64,000 bases of DNA from Megascapheus bottae. Taxonomy: Eukaryota > Chordata > Mammalia > Rodentia > Geomyidae. Of this stretch, positions 43,740-55,376 are shown piece by piece; position 1 is the stretch's first letter; the number at the start of each line of letters is the position of its first letter. A program made the position numbers and the translations under genes. The DNA lies in the NCBI GenBank assembly GCA_024803745.1, contig JANJXV010000006.1:41223501-41287500 (forward strand), in the 5' to 3' direction. The notes under the pieces were generated by a model. That model worked only from the letters and a program-made list of their open reading frames with translations, searched no databases and was not told where the DNA came from.

Positions 43740-44700
43740 TTTCTAAACTCTCATCCTGATCTCAATGGCTGTTCAGCACAAAAGAAATAGGAACTATTTT
43801 TTTGAATCTTAAAAGCAGCAAGGGCACGGGGCAGAATAGAGTGTTGAATTTTTATGTGAAGTATCACTGTACAGTTAGCAACCAGGAAAATTACTGTCTT
43901 TGTGCTCTTGTTCCAGCTTAACAGAGATGCAGTAGAAACAGCCTTATAGACACCCATCACTCTCCAGCATGGCAGATTTATTAAGAACAGAAACTTGGCA
44001 GTCAGAGAAAGAGGAAATTTTAATTAAATTCACTGCCATAAACTGTATAAATGGCGTCCAGGCTGTAGAAACTCCCTGGAGAGAATACAAAGGAAATGTG
44101 ATTTGAGAGCGATATCTTTTTACATATGATCTCTCTGTGAGGAGGCTAAAGCTAGCCCTAAAATAAATTCTGCCGTCTAGACTGCAGTCTGGAGAGAAAC
44201 CAGCCTGTAATCTACATGTTCCTCTTGCATTCACAATCCACCCACTCACAGTTGTGATGAGAGTCAGCCCAAATTAGAAGGCATGGAATCCGGCATCGCC
44301 TCCCATCTTATTAGGCTACTCGCAGATGGCACTGTGGTGTACAGCCCTATCCTTTCTCGTTCTACAGAGTCTCTGCTTGTAAGCAAGAATGGGGCTCTTA
44401 GAACCCACCGCACTGATTCAATGCATTCTTGAAACTTTGCAAATTTTACATGAACGCAGTTCTTGAGAGCTCTGAGAAATAATCCCATCTTCATCAATCT
44501 GTTACCAGTCTTTTTTAAGGCTAGTTAAGTATTCTCCCATGCCCTGATTTAATCATGATTAAATATGTATTTATTTCACAGAATAGGTATTTAAAAGGGC
44601 CTACTATATTGGAAAATTAGCAAAATACAGCCAATAGAATGTCATTTAATTAAGATGCCTCTAAAGTTATAAAAGAATATATTTATTAAAATCTACTCTG
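43740..44700. other. Unique block, candidate conserved non-coding DNA
   Basis: About 960 bp without recognisable repeats. It holds AT-rich homeodomain-like words (TTTTAATTAAATTCACTG, TTTAATTAAGATGCC) and an 18-bp perfect palindrome at 44547-44564. Three minus frames of 69-101 codons cross it with no motif. I favour a regulatory block over a gene, without proof. Confidence 0.4.
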
Positions 44701-44936
44701 AGCCAGGCGCAGTGGCTCACGCCTGTAATCCTAGCTACTCAGGAGGCTGAGATCTGAAAATCAAGATTCAAAGCCAGCCCAGGCACAAAAGGACCTGAGA
44801 CTCATCTCCAATTAACCTCTAGAAAACAGAAAGTGGGGCTTGTCTCAAGGGTAGGGTGGTAGCCTTGAGCTGAAGAGCTCAGAGACAGTGCCCAGGCCCA
44901 GAGTTCAAGCACCATGACCCACACACAAAAAAAAAA
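44701..44936 (+). mobile_element. SINE, B1/Geo
   Basis: Near-7SL start (GAGCCAGGCGCAGTGGCTCA), complete dimer. Confidence 0.88.
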
Positions 44937-44946
44937 TCTACTCTTA

Positions 44947-45185
44947 GGCAGGCACTGGTGGCTTATGCCCATAATCCTAGCTACTCAGGAAGCTGAGATC
45001 CGAGGATTAAGGTTTGAAGCCAGCTGGAGCAGGAAAATCCATGATCTCCAATGAAGTATTTCAGAATAGGCCCTAAGTAGTATTGTGGCTAAAATGGTAG
45101 GGCACTAGCCTTGAACCAAAAAGCTCAAGGACAATGCCCAGACTCTGAGCTCAAGCCCCAGGATCAGTACATTTAAAGAAAAAAA
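44947..45185 (+). mobile_element. SINE, B1/Geo
   Basis: Complete dimer immediately after the previous one. Confidence 0.85.
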
Positions 45186-45187
45186 AG

Positions 45188-45380
45188 AGGGGCAGGAGTG
45201 TAGCCTAGTGGTAGAGTGCTTGCCTAGTGTGCACAAAGCCCTGAGTTAGATTCCCTGGTACCACATACACAAAAAAAGCCAGAAGTGTGTGGCTCAAGTG
45301 ATAGAGTGCTAGCCTTGAGAAAGCTCAAGGACAGTGCTCAGGTCTCACTTCAAGCCCCAGGACTGGTGGGAGAAAAAAAG
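45188..45380 (+). mobile_element. SINE, IDL-Geo-like
   Basis: Third SINE in a head-to-tail run. Diverged B box (GAGTTAGATTCC). Confidence 0.85.
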
Positions 45381-45454
45381 TGCTTTGTATGCATGTAGGG
45401 GATCACAAACATCCATGTGTAACTATTCCAGGCTAAAAAATTTTAAGAGATCTA

Positions 45455-45610
45455 CCATAGATCATTAAAAACAATGTATCATATACTTGAAATTGCTAAG
45501 TGTCCACCAGGAAAAAAAAGTATGTGAGGGTAATGTATATACTAATTAGATAAGTTGATTGAGCTTTTCTACAAAGCATGTCAAAATATGTACAAAATAA
45601 ATCATCACCA
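45455..45610 (+). mobile_element. Old L1 3' end (L1M-type)
   Basis: GTATCATATACTTGAAATTG, CTAAGTGTCCACC and GTGAGGGTAATGTATATACT match the ends of ancient mammalian L1s. Confidence 0.65.
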
Positions 45611-46689
45611 TTCCCCCACACCCAAGCACAAACAATAATGTGCAGTATCCTCTTCTGACTGTAGAGGACACTAGAAGACCAGTCTCTTGAATACCTGACT
45701 TTTAACATGTCATTTTACCTGACATTTTAACAGCACTACTCAGACCCATTCAGCCAGTGAGTGTTTTAAGGCCTCTGTTGGAAGTGATTTTTCCAGAGGT
45801 TCAGTGTGAGGTTAAAGATTTCTTGTCCCCAAAGGACAATCCTGTGTCCTCATACTTTCTACATACATTAAACTTTAAAGAGCAAGAGCTGCCAAAGAAA
45901 AGGTAGCCAGCCCTGGAGAGTCTAGATGTGGGAATACAATCACCTTGGGACTGGGGGTTCTGGGCACATATCTGAGGAAAGATTTTCCAATCTCCTATCT
46001 GTGAAACAACCATCTCAAAAGCACAAAGTGATACCTGTACTCTTTCCTACACATATAAGACCTCTATCTCGTTCTCTTTTCTAGGAAAATCCCCCATTCC
46101 TGATGCTGTCCTTCATGTTAAACAGAGCCTAGCATTATCATCGTTCCCTTTCCAGCCAAAAACTGGTGATGCTTCACCCAGGGCAGGCAAAAAGGCTCCC
46201 AGAGAGCTCTGGACAGCGATCAGGAGCCAAGGGATCCAGGGCTTGGGGCAGCGTCCGAGCCGGTGGGGAGCTCTGTCGTGGGCAGAAGATCCTATCAGAA
46301 CTATCCGTGTCTCCTGTTGATGGATTATATCCCTCCCTCTTGTCTTGGTTCATTTATTTTCCTTTCATTCTTTTAAATCACTCGCAGCCTCACAAGTGAG
46401 CACAAATACATTTACATAGTAGGAATGAACTCCAGTATGCAAGTTCATTTCCTCCCCAGAGGAAAGTATTTGACTGGCTTGGCTTAAACTCTCCCATATG
46501 TGTTTCAGTGCATGGCTATACATATACTCCAGCCAGTCAAATATATCACTACACTTTGGTGGTGGAATTGCTTGCTATTTCAGAATAACCATCTGTATCT
46601 TGAGATCTTCAAGATCTTCAACTTCCTTTTTGCTAACTACAATATCAGATGGTTTTCAAGCAACTTAGTAGCCATATAGATCTACCTGT
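45611..46689. other. Unique sequence, no gene seen
   Basis: Frames of 70-77 codons only. A GC-richer spot lies near 46160-46310, but it has few CpGs and no exon signal. Confidence 0.45.
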
Positions 46690-46830
46690 GCTCTCTCCCT
46701 GGTGTATAACTTTCCTATATATTTGTTTATTTAAACATTCTCCTGTTGGTAAATATTTAAGTTGTTTCTCATTTTTCATTGTCTAAAATTATAATGAGTA
46801 GCTGTGTCTAAAAGTATTTTGCTATAATAT
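46690..46830 (-). mobile_element. Old L1 fragment, antisense
   Basis: TTGGTAAATATTTAAGTTGT with TTTCTCATTTTTCATTGTCT resembles the antisense of old L1 ends. Confidence 0.4.
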
Positions 46831-46857
46831 GTTCTAAAAATGAGAAGTTCCGAGTAG

Positions 46858-47054
46858 ACAGGCAGCAGTGGCTCATGACCATAATTCCACTTAGGAAGCT
46901 GAGACCTGAAGATCATGGTTCAAAGCCAACCAAGGCTGGTAATCCAAGAGACTCTTGTCTCCAATTAACCAGCAAAAGACTAGAAGTGAAGGTATGGTGA
47001 AAGTGGTATAACACAAGGTGCTAAGTTCAAGTCCCAATACTGGCCAAAAAAAAA
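46858..47054 (+). mobile_element. SINE, B1/Geo, deletions
   Basis: Dimer with part of the Geo half missing. Confidence 0.8.
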
Positions 47055-47084
47055 GTGTTGGGTCTAAGACACAGACCTTTACAA

Positions 47085-47275
47085 TTTTATTTTACCAGTC
47101 TGGGGCTTGGACTCAGTGCCTGGGCACTGTCCTTGAGCTTTCTCAAGACTAGCTCTCTACCAGTTGAGCCACAGCACCACTTGTGACTTTTTCTGTGTAT
47201 GTACTGAGGAATCGAACCTCAGGCTTCCTGCATGCTAGACAAGCACTCTACCACTAGGTCACACTCCCAGCCCAG
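47085..47275 (-). mobile_element. SINE, IDL-Geo-like
   Basis: Complete minus-strand dimer with the B box as GGAATCGAACC on the plus strand. Confidence 0.85.
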
Positions 47276-48187
47276 ATCTTTACAATTCTAATATGATTTA
47301 AGTCTCTTTCTCTCTCCCACCTTTACCTTGAAAAAGATGTGCAAGGAGCAACACCCTTGGAGAAAGGACCAACAAATATAGTCCTAGGAGGGCTTAGACA
47401 ACTATATAGACAGAATCTGTTCCCTGGATCACTACACAGAGCATCTGGAAAATCCTAGTGGATAAGATTTTGCTCACTTGACAGAGATTGACATGGCAAT
47501 AAAACTCAAGGGGAAAGCTGGTGCTGGTCATTGGATGAAACAAACTCACTTCCGGGTTGAGCTCCATGCATGGGCTATTCCACAGGTTCTTCTCTAAGCA
47601 GTAAAGGCTAGCTCAGGAAGCCTGAGAGGACACGACCCCGGTCCTACAGAAGAGAGGAATTTCTTTGACATTCCTTCAAGAAATAGCTCTGCTTGATGGC
47701 AGCAAGTCCAAGCTGAACCGCTAGGTGGAGCATGTGAACCCATTCACAGCATGGTGCAGCTCATGCAACCCATATTGAGCATTGGATGAATTATCACAGG
47801 TGGTTAAACATGCTGCCTCATATAAGGCAGAGACATAAGGAGACAGCTGAGCCCATGATGGAATAGTGCTTCCCTGATAATAACTCTGGTGTGGGGCAGG
47901 GAAGGAAAAGGGCTGCACTCTCCTGCAACTAGTTCTTCCTAAACATCCCCTCCATATCAGCTGCTCTGTTGGCCCCAAGGAAGAATGAAAAAAGGTGAAG
48001 CACAAACCAGTAACTGAACCTGTTGTGAAATTGTTTGGGATATGCTCAGTGTTTCCAGTGACAGTAAATGGTGCTACAGATGTTTCTAACTTTAAAGAAA
48101 CAAGAATGAAGGTAAGACAACTATCTAAGACCTATAGGTCAAACCCACCCCACTGCTAGCTGTGGAACCACTCTTTATGTGTGGGTG
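47276..48187. other. Unique sequence, no gene seen
   Basis: A 94-codon minus frame at 47721-48005 has no motif. The block holds a 58-bp segment (47384-47441) that recurs at 48977. Confidence 0.5.
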
Positions 48188-48460
48188 GTTGTGGGGTTTG
48201 AACTCAGCCTGGGCACTGTCCTTGAGCTCTTCAGTTCGAAGCTACTGCCCTACCGCTGGGCCTGGACATTGTCCCTGAGCCCTTCAGCTCAAGGCCACCA
48301 CCCTACCCTTGAGCCAAGCCCCATTTCCCATTTTCTAGAGGTTAACTGGAGATAAGAGTCTCAGATCCTTATGTACCTGGGCTGGCTTTGAACCTTGATT
48401 CTCAGATCTCAGTCTCCTGAGTAACTAGGATTACAGGCGTTAGCCACTGCACCCAGCTTG
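48188..48460 (-). mobile_element. SINE, B1/Geo, with duplicated Geo segment
   Basis: The Geo half contains two copies of a segment (about 48208-48260 and 48261-48315), each carrying a GAGC(T/C)CTTCAG block. Confidence 0.8.
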
Positions 48461-48640
48461 AGGAACCACTCTTAAGCAAAGAATATCTGATAATTCTCAA
48501 TGTCTGTAGAGAGGGAAAAAAACAGAAGCATGATGAATGTGTGTAATGACATATGAAAACTACACAAGCATATTTTATAAACAAAACTACATTCAGTTTT
48601 TAGTATCCACAAAAAAAAGGTTGATTGGAAAAATGCTGGA

Positions 48641-48646
<6 letters not shown>
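48461..48646. other. Unique sequence, no gene seen
   Basis: Nothing recognised. Confidence 0.5.
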
Positions 48647-48708
<62 letters not shown>

Positions 48709-48711
48709 AAG
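48647..48711. repeat. (AAAG)n microsatellite
   Basis: About 15 tetramers. Confidence 0.95.
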
Positions 48712-48817
48712 GTTAATTGCAACAACAAAGTAATTTCAAGCATTAACTGCCATGTTATCAATGGCTGCTCTAGAGCACAGTTGAGTAGCTGCAGCAGCAA
48801 TATAAAAAAATGCATGT

Positions 48818-49100
48818 GTTACCGGGTACTGGTGGCTAAGGCCTGTAATCCCAGCTGCTCAGGAGGCTGAGATGTTGAGGATCACAGTTCAAAGTCAGCC
48901 CAGGCAGAAAACATCCATGATATAGTTACTTCCAAGTAACCCCCAAAAAGTCAGAATTGAGACAATGGCTCAAGGTCTAGGAGGGCTTAAACAACTATGT
49001 TAAACAGAACCTGTTCCCTGGATTATAACTCTGAGTAAAAAGATGCCAAGTGAGAATGAGAGGCCATGAGCCCAAGCCCAGTATTGGCCCCCCCCAAAAT
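48818..49100 (+). mobile_element. SINE, B1/Geo, with a foreign 59-bp patch
   Basis: After ATGGCTCAAGG the expected Geo text is replaced by a segment (48977-49035) similar to 47384-47441. Geo text resumes at TAAAAAGATGCC. Confidence 0.75.
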
Positions 49101-49116
49101 ATTTTAAAGACAGACA

Positions 49117-49225
49117 AGAAGTGAGGAGGAAGATGAAAAAAGAAGGAAAAGGGGAAGAAGAGGAGGAGGAGGAGAGAGGGGAGTATAGGAGAAAAGAAGG
49201 AGAAAGGAGAGAGAGGAGGAGGAGA
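49117..49225. repeat. GA-rich polypurine tract
   Basis: Irregular GAGGAGGA / AAAGAAGG units following a SINE. Confidence 0.9.
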
Positions 49226-49951
49226 ACTCACTCCAGTACTCCTCAAACTCTTCAATAAAATGACAGGGAACCATCACAAAGCTCATTCTGTGAAGCCAGC
49301 ATAAACCTTATCCCAAAACCAGATAAAGCCTCATCAAAGAAAGAGAATTATAGACCCATTTCTTTGAGGAGCATTGATGCAAAACTTCTCAATAAAATTC
49401 TTGCCAACCAAATTCAACAAGTAACCAAAAATATTATAAACTATGATCAATGGGATTCATTCCAGGGATGCAAAGCTGGTTCAATCTACACAAGTCATAT
49501 CAACAGGAAGCACCATTTCAACTGATGTGGGAAAAGCATCTGACAAGATCCAACACCTCTTTATGATAAAAGCTCTAGAATAGCTAGGAATATATGAAGC
49601 ATTCCTCAATATAATAAAAGCTGTATATGACAGACCTGCAACCGGCATTATGCTTGATGGTGAAAAGTTAAAAACATTTCCTCAGTAAAATCAGGAAGGA
49701 GACAAGGATATCCACTCTCTCCACTCCTCTTCAATATACTACTGGAATTCCTAGCCAGAGAAATAAGACAAGAGACAAACATAAAGGGGATCCATATAGG
49801 GAAAGATGAAGTAAAATTCTTCCTCTTTGCAGATGACATGATCCTGTATTTAAATAACCCCATACATTCCTCTCCCAAGTTACTTGAGTTGATCCAAAAC
49901 TTTGTTAAAGTAGCAGGGCAAAATTAGCCCACAAAAAGTCAATAGTTTTAG

Positions 49952-50241
49952 CGGGGCATGGTGGCTCACACCTGTAATCCTAGCTACTCAGGAGGCTGAG
50001 ATCTGAGAATCAAGGTTCAAAGCCAGGCCTGGCACTAAAGAACGTGGGACTCTGATCTCAAATTAATCACTAAAAAATTGGAAGTGGGCCTGTGACTCAA
50101 GGAGTAGGGTGAGAGCCTTGAGCTGAAGAGTTCAGAGACAATGCCCAGGCCCCAAGGGGTAGGATAGTATCCTTGAGCTGAAGAGCACAGGGACAGTGCC
50201 CAGGCCCAAAGTTCAAGCCCCATGACCCACAAAAAAAAAAT
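49952..50241 (+). mobile_element. SINE, B1/Geo, with tandem Geo segment
   Basis: Two 55-bp units at 50098-50152 and 50153-50207 repeat the middle of the Geo half. Flanking words AAAAGTCAATAGTTTT and AAAAATCAATAGTTTT form the target duplication in the L1. Confidence 0.92.
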
Positions 50242-51302
50242 CAATAGTTTTTCTGTATGCCAACAGAGAGAAGAGAGAGGCTGAAATCAGGAAAGCAGTT
50301 CCATTTGTAATAGCCTAAAAGAACAAAACCAAAACGAAAACCCTAGAAACTAACCAAAGCTATGAAGGATCTCTATAATGAAAACTTTAAAAATCTGACA
50401 AAAATAAATTAAAGCAGATTTAAGGAATGGAAAAACTTTCCATACTCCTGGATTGGAAGGATTAACATCATGAAAATGACAATACTGCTCAAAGCTATTT
50501 GAAAATTCAATGTAATTTGATGTAATGATATAGAGAAAGCAATCCAAAAATTCATATGGAATAATAAAAGACAACCCTTAGCAGGAAGAACAGTGTTAGA
50601 AGAATATCAATACCAAGCTTAAAACTGTATCACAAAGCCATAGCAATTAAAAAAACAAAACAGCTTGGCACAAAAATAGGCTGAGGACTAATGGAACAGA
50701 ATAGCAGACCCAGAAATGAACCCATAGACCTGGAACCACCTAATACACAAAAACACAGGATGGAAGAAAGACAGCCTTTTCAACAAATAGTGCTGGCAGA
50801 ATTGTCTATACACGTGCAAAAAACTGAAGCTACAGCTTTATATATCACCCTGCACCAGGGTGCAATTCTAAAAGGATCAAAAACCTCTCTGTAAGGCCAG
50901 ATGTCATGAAAATATTACAGAAAGGGGCAGGGGAAACTAGGGTTGAAACTTCCTAAGTAGAGATCCAGACTCATAATAAATGGAAGAAGGAAAGGATAAA
51001 CAGGACTGCATCAAACTAAAACTAAAGAGTTTCTGCAAGGCAGAGGACATAGCTAGCAAGATAAATAGAAAGTTCCCCAGAAGGGAACATCTTTACTAGC
51101 TATGCACAAGGGCCTCATATCTAAAATATACTTAGAGCTCAAAAACTTAACCTCCCCCCCAAAAGTAAACCCTCAAAGAAACAACAATCCAGTTCATAAA
51201 TGGGCTAAAGACTTAAAGAGAGACTTATCAAATGAAGAAATAAGAAGAAGTGTTCAACATCTCTGGCAATAAAAGAAATGCAAATCATCAAAACAACATT
51301 GA

Positions 51303-51752
51303 ATGCCAGGTGCTGGTGGCTCACACCTATAATCCTAGCTGCTAAGGAGGCTGAGATCTAAGGATCATGGTTCAAAGACAGCCTGGACAGAAAAGTCACT
51401 GTGAGACTCATCTCCAATTAACCACTCAAAAACCTGAAGTACAGGGCAGGGAGTTTGGCTTAGTGGTAGAGTGCTTGCCTAGCATGCACGAAGACCTGGG
51501 TTCGATTCCTCGGTACCACATACATAGAAAAAAGCCGGAAGTGGTGCTGAGACTCAAATGGCAGAGTTCTAGCCTTGAGAAAGTCCAAGGACAGTGCTCA
51601 GACTCTGAGCTCAAGCCCAGGACTGGCGAAAAAAGAAAAAAGAAAAACATGAAGTACAGTGTATTTTAAAGGGCTAGAGCCCTAATCTTGAGCAAAAGAG
51701 CTAGAAACAGAGCCCAGGCCTTGAGTTCAAGCCTCATGACTGGAAAAAAAAA
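51303..51752 (+). mobile_element. SINE, B1/Geo, split by another SINE
   Basis: Left half 51303-51444, then an IDL-Geo insertion, then the Geo half to the A9 tail at 51752. Confidence 0.88.
51445..51642 (+). mobile_element. SINE, IDL-Geo-like, nested in a SINE nested in L1
   Basis: Duplications AAAAACMTGAAGTACAG at 51428-51444 and 51643-51659 differ at one base. Body near consensus with GGTTCGATTCC. Confidence 0.94.
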
Positions 51753-52649
51753 TGTAGATTCCATCTCACCAGTTAAATTGGACATTATCAAGAAAACTAA
51801 AAAGTAACAGGTGCTGGTGAGGATGTGGACAAAAGGGAACACTACTACAGTGTTGGTAGGAATGTAAACTTGTTCAACCACTCTAGAACGCAATATGGAG
51901 GTCCCTCAAAAAATTAAACATAGAGCTTTCCTATGACCCAACAACTCCGCTCCTGGGCATTCATCCAATTGACCACAAACCAGGCTGCCCTACCAGCTAC
52001 CAGCACAACCAGCACAACCATGTTCACTGCACCATTTTTTTTTATCATAGCCAAGATGTGGAATGAACCCAGATGTCCTTCAGTGGACAAATCGATCAAG
52101 AAAATGTGGTATACATAGAATTCTCTACTTCTATCAGAAAAATGATATTGTACCATTTGTAAAGAAATGGAAGGACTTGGTAAAAATTATATTAAGCAAA
52201 GTAAGCCAGACCCAAAGAAACATAGGTTGCATGGTTTCCCGCAGTTGTTTTGACTGTAAATCAATAATCAAACATAGTGAATGATAAAAGACAAAAAAAT
52301 TACACTTGGACATGATAAATTATACAGTACCCTAGACATTCACACAGTGAGACCAAAAGAGGATATTCTTAGGAGAGGATCACAAAGACTCAATAGCTAT
52401 GTGCATATGATCAATATAAAATGATGTTTATTGAAATGAACTCAAGAAATGGAACCAAGAGTTTTCCGGTTATGTTGCTCTTTGTTTTGATTTTGTTTTC
52501 TCCTTTATCACTGTTTTTTTTTTCTGTACTTTATATCTTGTATGTAAGTTTATCTTTTTGGGGGAGGGTAAGACAGAAATGGAGGGACAAGGGTAAACAA
52601 ATGTAGCAGTAGTACTCACTAGACACTATGTTGGAAATGAACTCTATAA

Positions 52650-52868
52650 AGCTGGATGTAGTGGCTCATGCCTGTAATCCTAGCTACTTAGGAGGCTGAG
52701 ATATGAGGATCACGGTTCAAAGCCAACCCAGGCATAAAGAACCTAAAGAACATGAGACTCTTATCTCCAATTAACCACCAGAAAACCAGAAGTGAAGCTG
52801 TGGCTCAAGGCTGAAGAGCTCAAGAACAAGGCTCAGGTCCAGAGTTCAAGTCCAATGACCAATAAAAA
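52650..52868 (+). mobile_element. SINE, B1/Geo, nested in L1 3' UTR
   Basis: Flanked by AATGAACTCTATA and AATGAACTATA. Confidence 0.88.
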
Positions 52869-53011
52869 AATGAACTATACAACTTGTGGAGGGTGGTAAG
52901 CAGGAGGAAAAATCTGGGGAAAACAAGGGAAGAGGTAATGCTGTTCAAAAAAATATTCATTACCTCAGTTATGTAACTACAACCCCTCAGTACAGTACCT
53001 TTATAATAACA

Positions 53012-53214
53012 ATTTTTTTTGCCAATCCTGGGGCTTGAACTCAGGGCCTGGCTATTGTCCTTGTACACTTTTTTCTCAAGGCTAGTGCTCTGCCACTTGA
53101 GCCATAGCTCCACTTCCTACTTTTTCTGTATATGTGGTACCAAGGAATCAAACCCAGGGCTTCGTGCATGCGAGGCTAGCACTCTACCTCTAGGCCATAC
53201 TTCTGGCTCCAATA
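53012..53214 (-). mobile_element. SINE, IDL-Geo-like, nested in L1 3' end
   Basis: Flanked by the 13-bp duplication AATAACAATTTTT. Confidence 0.9.
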
Positions 53215-53230
53215 ACAATTTTTAAAAAAG

Positions 53231-54049
53231 AAAATCCTGTATTAGAAAAGATCCTAGAGGTGCTCTAAATTTTTCTGGTAAGATGCTCAAGAGAAAATGA
53301 AGTTACAAAAATAATTCTGAATCCAGATTGGTGACATTTTTTGAGATATATAGTAATAAAATCTTAACATATACTGATAACTTGGCCTTCAGAATATAGT
53401 GTAAACTATAATTCTATCAGAAGTTATCTACAGATAAATGATGAATAGATGGTTGGATCTACTGTACAGTTAGTCATATCCTTTCTAGCATATTAATTTT
53501 ACCAATCTGGTAAAAAAATTATTAAGAACTCTCATGTTGATTAATATTTAGGTCATTTCTAATTAGATAATTTAGTTTCCTGTTCATTAGTCATAATTAA
53601 TATCTTTTCGTGTTTATTGGTCATTTTACATTTCTTACTCCATCAGTTATCTATTAGTACCCCTAGCTTGTTGAAAAGAAAGTCTTAACTGTATTTTAAA
53701 TTTGTATTCCCTGATTATTAGTTTAGCAGTCTTCCATGCTTGTCGTTTTTATTTAATATTCTGTGCATTGCCTATTCATGCCCTTTGCCATTTTGTCTGC
53801 TAGGCTGCTTGTCTTATTCTTATTAATGTTGAATTTTTAAGATTGACTGTTGTTTAAAGATGTCAAAGTGCAGCCTGTTTGCAGAAGGCAAACACAATCT
53901 AATGCCACAACGTAATTAAACTCTTGTCCAATCCAGTCCTGGGGTTAGCGTACTGCCCTGTGTCCTCAAATAAAACACAGAAATTTTCCAGAAGATAAAT
54001 TTCTTGGAACATGAGCTGTTCAAAAAAAGGAAGAAATAGATCATTAAAA
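53231..54049. other. AT-rich sequence, partly old antisense L1
   Basis: Text at about 53480-53860 (TGTTTATTGGTCATTTTACA, CATGCCCTTTGCCATTTTG) resembles the antisense of ancient L1. The rest is unassigned. No gene seen. Confidence 0.45.
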
Positions 54050-54060
54050 AATTGCTGTTG

Positions 54061-54252
54061 CTGGGGCCGGGAGTTTGGCCTAGCGGTAGAGTGCTTGCCT
54101 AGCATGCACGAAAACCCAGGTTCAATTCCTCAGTCCCACATACATAGAAAAAAGCCAGAAGTGGTGCTGTGGCTCAAGTGGTAGAGCTCTGACTTTGAGA
54201 AAGTCCAAGGACAGTGCTCAGGCCCTGAACTGAAGCCCAGGACTGGCAAAAT
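54061..54252 (+). mobile_element. SINE, IDL-Geo-like
   Basis: The perfect 11-bp duplication AATTGCTGTTG lies at 54050-54060 and 54253-54263. Confidence 0.94.
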
Positions 54253-54263
54253 AATTGCTGTTG

Positions 54264-54647
54264 GTTTTTATGATTAAGACTAGGTAATAATCAAAATCCA
54301 TTTGGAGCTGGGTAACAGCATATATTGAGCCGTGATGATGGTGGCTCTTTGAGAGGAGAACCAAGAAAAATCCTACACCCTCCTAGCGAGAAGAGTGATG
54401 TCAGACCAATCCAGGTCACCAGTGAGAAAGTATCAGAAGGTCCAAGTTGAAGTCTGTATTAGGGCAGTGCAATGTTCAACCAGCCTATATGGATCCATTG
54501 ACAAGTCGTAAAGGCAGAGGCAGGACCCAACATAGAGCCGACGATGTTAGGGCTCAGGGCACGGAAGGAAAGAGAGCTTTGGAGATGGTTGGTGCAAAAA
54601 GGACCACCTTGATGGAGAGCTGCTATGGACTCAAAACCAGGTCTGAG
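54264..54647. other. Unique sequence, no gene seen
   Basis: A 75-codon frame at 54447-54674 has no motif. Confidence 0.5.
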
Positions 54648-54896
54648 CCAGGGCGTGGTGGCTTACACCTGTAATCCTTGCTACTCAGGAGGCTGAGATC
54701 TGAGGATCGAGGTTCAAAGCCAGCCCAGGCACTAAAGAACATAAGACAAGACTTATCTCTAATTAATCACTAGAAAACAGGAGGTGGGGCTGTGGCTCAG
54801 GGGTGGGGTGGTAGTCTTGAGCTAAAGAGCTCAGGGACAGTGCCCAGGCCCAGAGTTCAAGCCCCATGAAAAAAAAAAAAAAAAAAAAAAAAAAAC
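54648..54896 (+). mobile_element. SINE, B1/Geo, with intact long A tail
   Basis: Near-consensus dimer ending in an A run of about 27, a sign of recent insertion. Confidence 0.9.
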
Positions 54897-55081
54897 CAGG
54901 CTTGAGAGGGAAATGGGAAACAGGAAATGAAACCCAAAATACTATGCCCCCAGGAAAGTACCTGATGCCTAGAAGGACATAGGGAGACAGCTGATTTAAG
55001 CAGAAGATAACATGCCCTATGTGAGGCTCCCAAGTGGCTCTGCCGTATGTCACTTTGTTTCTGTTAGAAATACAAATGGAC

Positions 55082-55376
55082 CTGGTATCAGTGGCTCATG
55101 CCTGTAATCTTAGCTACTCCAGAACTTGAGATCTGAGAATCATGGTTGTGGTTCAAAGCCAACTGGGGCAGGGAAGTCTATTATTGGACTCTTACCTCCA
55201 CTGAACTCCAAAGGAGGAGGAGGAGGAGGAAGAGGAGAAGGAGGAGCAGGAGCAGGAGCAGGACAGGAAGATCTGTGGCTCAAGTGGTAGAGTGTTAGCC
55301 TTGAACAAAAATTAGCTCAGGGATAGCACTCAGGCCCTGAGTTCAAGCCCCAGGACTGGTACCCCTAAAAAAAGAA
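55082..55376 (+). mobile_element. SINE, B1/Geo, with AGG array in the linker
   Basis: An (AGG)n/(AGGAGC)n array at about 55211-55262 replaces the link between the halves. Confidence 0.85.
55211..55262. repeat. (AGG)n microsatellite
   Basis: Purine-rich array inside a SINE linker. Confidence 0.93.

Larger units (their letters stand above)
49270..53230 (+). mobile_element. L1, long but dead, with nested SINEs
   Basis: Starts within the ORF2 reverse-transcriptase domain (text for a RPISL-like motif near 49350 and FADDM near 49830, the catalytic Asp pair), runs through the C-terminal Cys region (about 51830-51900) and ends in a 3' UTR near 53230. Many frameshifts and stops. SINEs interrupt it at 49952, 51303, 51445, 52650 and 53012. 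Confidence 0.9.
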
